Positions 5,783 through 6,119 of a stretch of 6,119 bases of DNA are shown in pieces. Position 1 is the stretch's first letter, and each line of letters opens with the position of its first letter. The translations under genes and the position numbers were made by a program. Source of the DNA: a bacterium (GTDB lineage Bacteria; Babelota; Babeliae; Babelales; RVW-14); assembly GCA_030432505.1 (NCBI GenBank), contig JAUIHA010000055.1, positions 1-6,119 on the forward strand. Reading direction: 5' to 3'. Under the pieces are notes generated by a model, which made no database searches, was not told the origin of the DNA, and was given only the letters and a program-made list of their open reading frames with translations.

Positions 5783-6119
5783 ATGAAGAAAAAAAATATT
5801 GTTTTAGGAATCATTATCATCACATCGTTTTTTACCTCTAATAATCACGCCATTACAAAAAAACACCTTGATGATTTTCAAACACCACTTGGTCTTGGTG
5901 CCTTTTTTGAACCATTTGCAAAATTCATAGATGAACACACACCTGACGGCACACATAAACAGCAAATCGTTAATACGCTTGCTCACACCGGAAAATCATG
6001 TAATTGGATTTATAAGGTAACAGCAGCAACGCTTGAACATGATGGCAGCCTTTTAATGCTGATCAATGATCTCCTGCGTACAGCAGTCAATGAAAAACCA
6101 AAATTATTTGAAGGTTGGG
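5783..6119 (+). CDS. Putative exported protein of unknown function (partial, runs off the right edge)
   Basis: The frame is open for 112 codons from ATG 5783 to the end of the window without a stop. The N-terminus has a Sec signal peptide: MKKKN, a strongly hydrophobic core at about 6-17 (IVLGIIIITSFF), and a likely cleavage site after A23 (NNHA-IT). There is no lipobox. The mature part shown so far is helical in character, with one cysteine (in GKSCNW). A segment ATLEHDGSLL recalls ATALEEGDHL in the preceding exported protein, but the match is too short to claim homology. I do not recognise a family. The gene starts 25 bases after a strong terminator and no promoter is evident in that gap, so how it is transcribed is unclear. 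Two in-line proteins with signal peptides suggest a small secretion-related locus, by inference. Confidence 0.75.
   Translation, partial: MKKKNIVLGIIIITSFFTSNNHAITKKHLDDFQTPLGLGAFFEPFAKFIDEHTPDGTHKQQIVNTLAHTGKSCNWIYKVTAATLEHDGSLLMLINDLLRTAVNEKPKLFEGW

Overview
This AT-rich window looks like part of the chromosome of a Gram-negative-type bacterium with two membranes. It carries an LptC-type lipopolysaccharide-transport protein, lipoprotein signal peptidase and two exported proteins. The overall impression (compact overlapping genes, AT-rich code, a diverged PheT, lineage-restricted secreted proteins) fits a reduced-genome, host-associated lineage such as Candidatus Dependentiae (TM6). That placement is an inference from general resemblance, not a demonstrated assignment.

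Layout. Positions 1-69 hold the last 22 codons of an unidentified plus-strand gene, coupled by an ATGA overlap to an lptC-like gene (66-638). A minus-strand operon then reads leftward from about 4630: pheT (phenylalanyl-tRNA synthetase beta, 4610-2205), lspA (2205-1729), a PgpA-family membrane protein whose catalytic residues look replaced (1745-1263), and comF (1256-603). Junctions in this operon overlap or are only a few bases apart, so translational coupling is likely. The tail of comF overlaps the tail of lptC by 36 bp in convergent orientation, leaving no room for a conventional terminator between them.

The only gene-free stretch above 300 bases is 4611-4916, a divergent regulatory region. 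It holds a good sigma70-like promoter reading right (TTGACT, 17 bp, TATATC), a long imperfect inverted repeat in the resulting 5' leader, and a weaker promoter candidate for pheT reading left. To its right, 4917-5690 encodes a 257-residue exported protein of no family I recognise, closed by a strong intrinsic terminator (5720-5757). A second exported protein of unknown function starts 25 bases after that terminator at 5783 and runs off the right edge.

How the genes work together. pheT, lspA, the PgpA-like gene and comF appear to be co-transcribed housekeeping functions (translation, lipoprotein maturation, membrane biology, DNA uptake or salvage) with no single pathway linking them. lptC, and perhaps the partial gene before it, belong to outer-membrane biogenesis. 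The two exported proteins on the right are the least explained part. The points most worth a second look are the PgpA-like protein with a dismantled active site and the secreted orphan pair with its strong expression signals.
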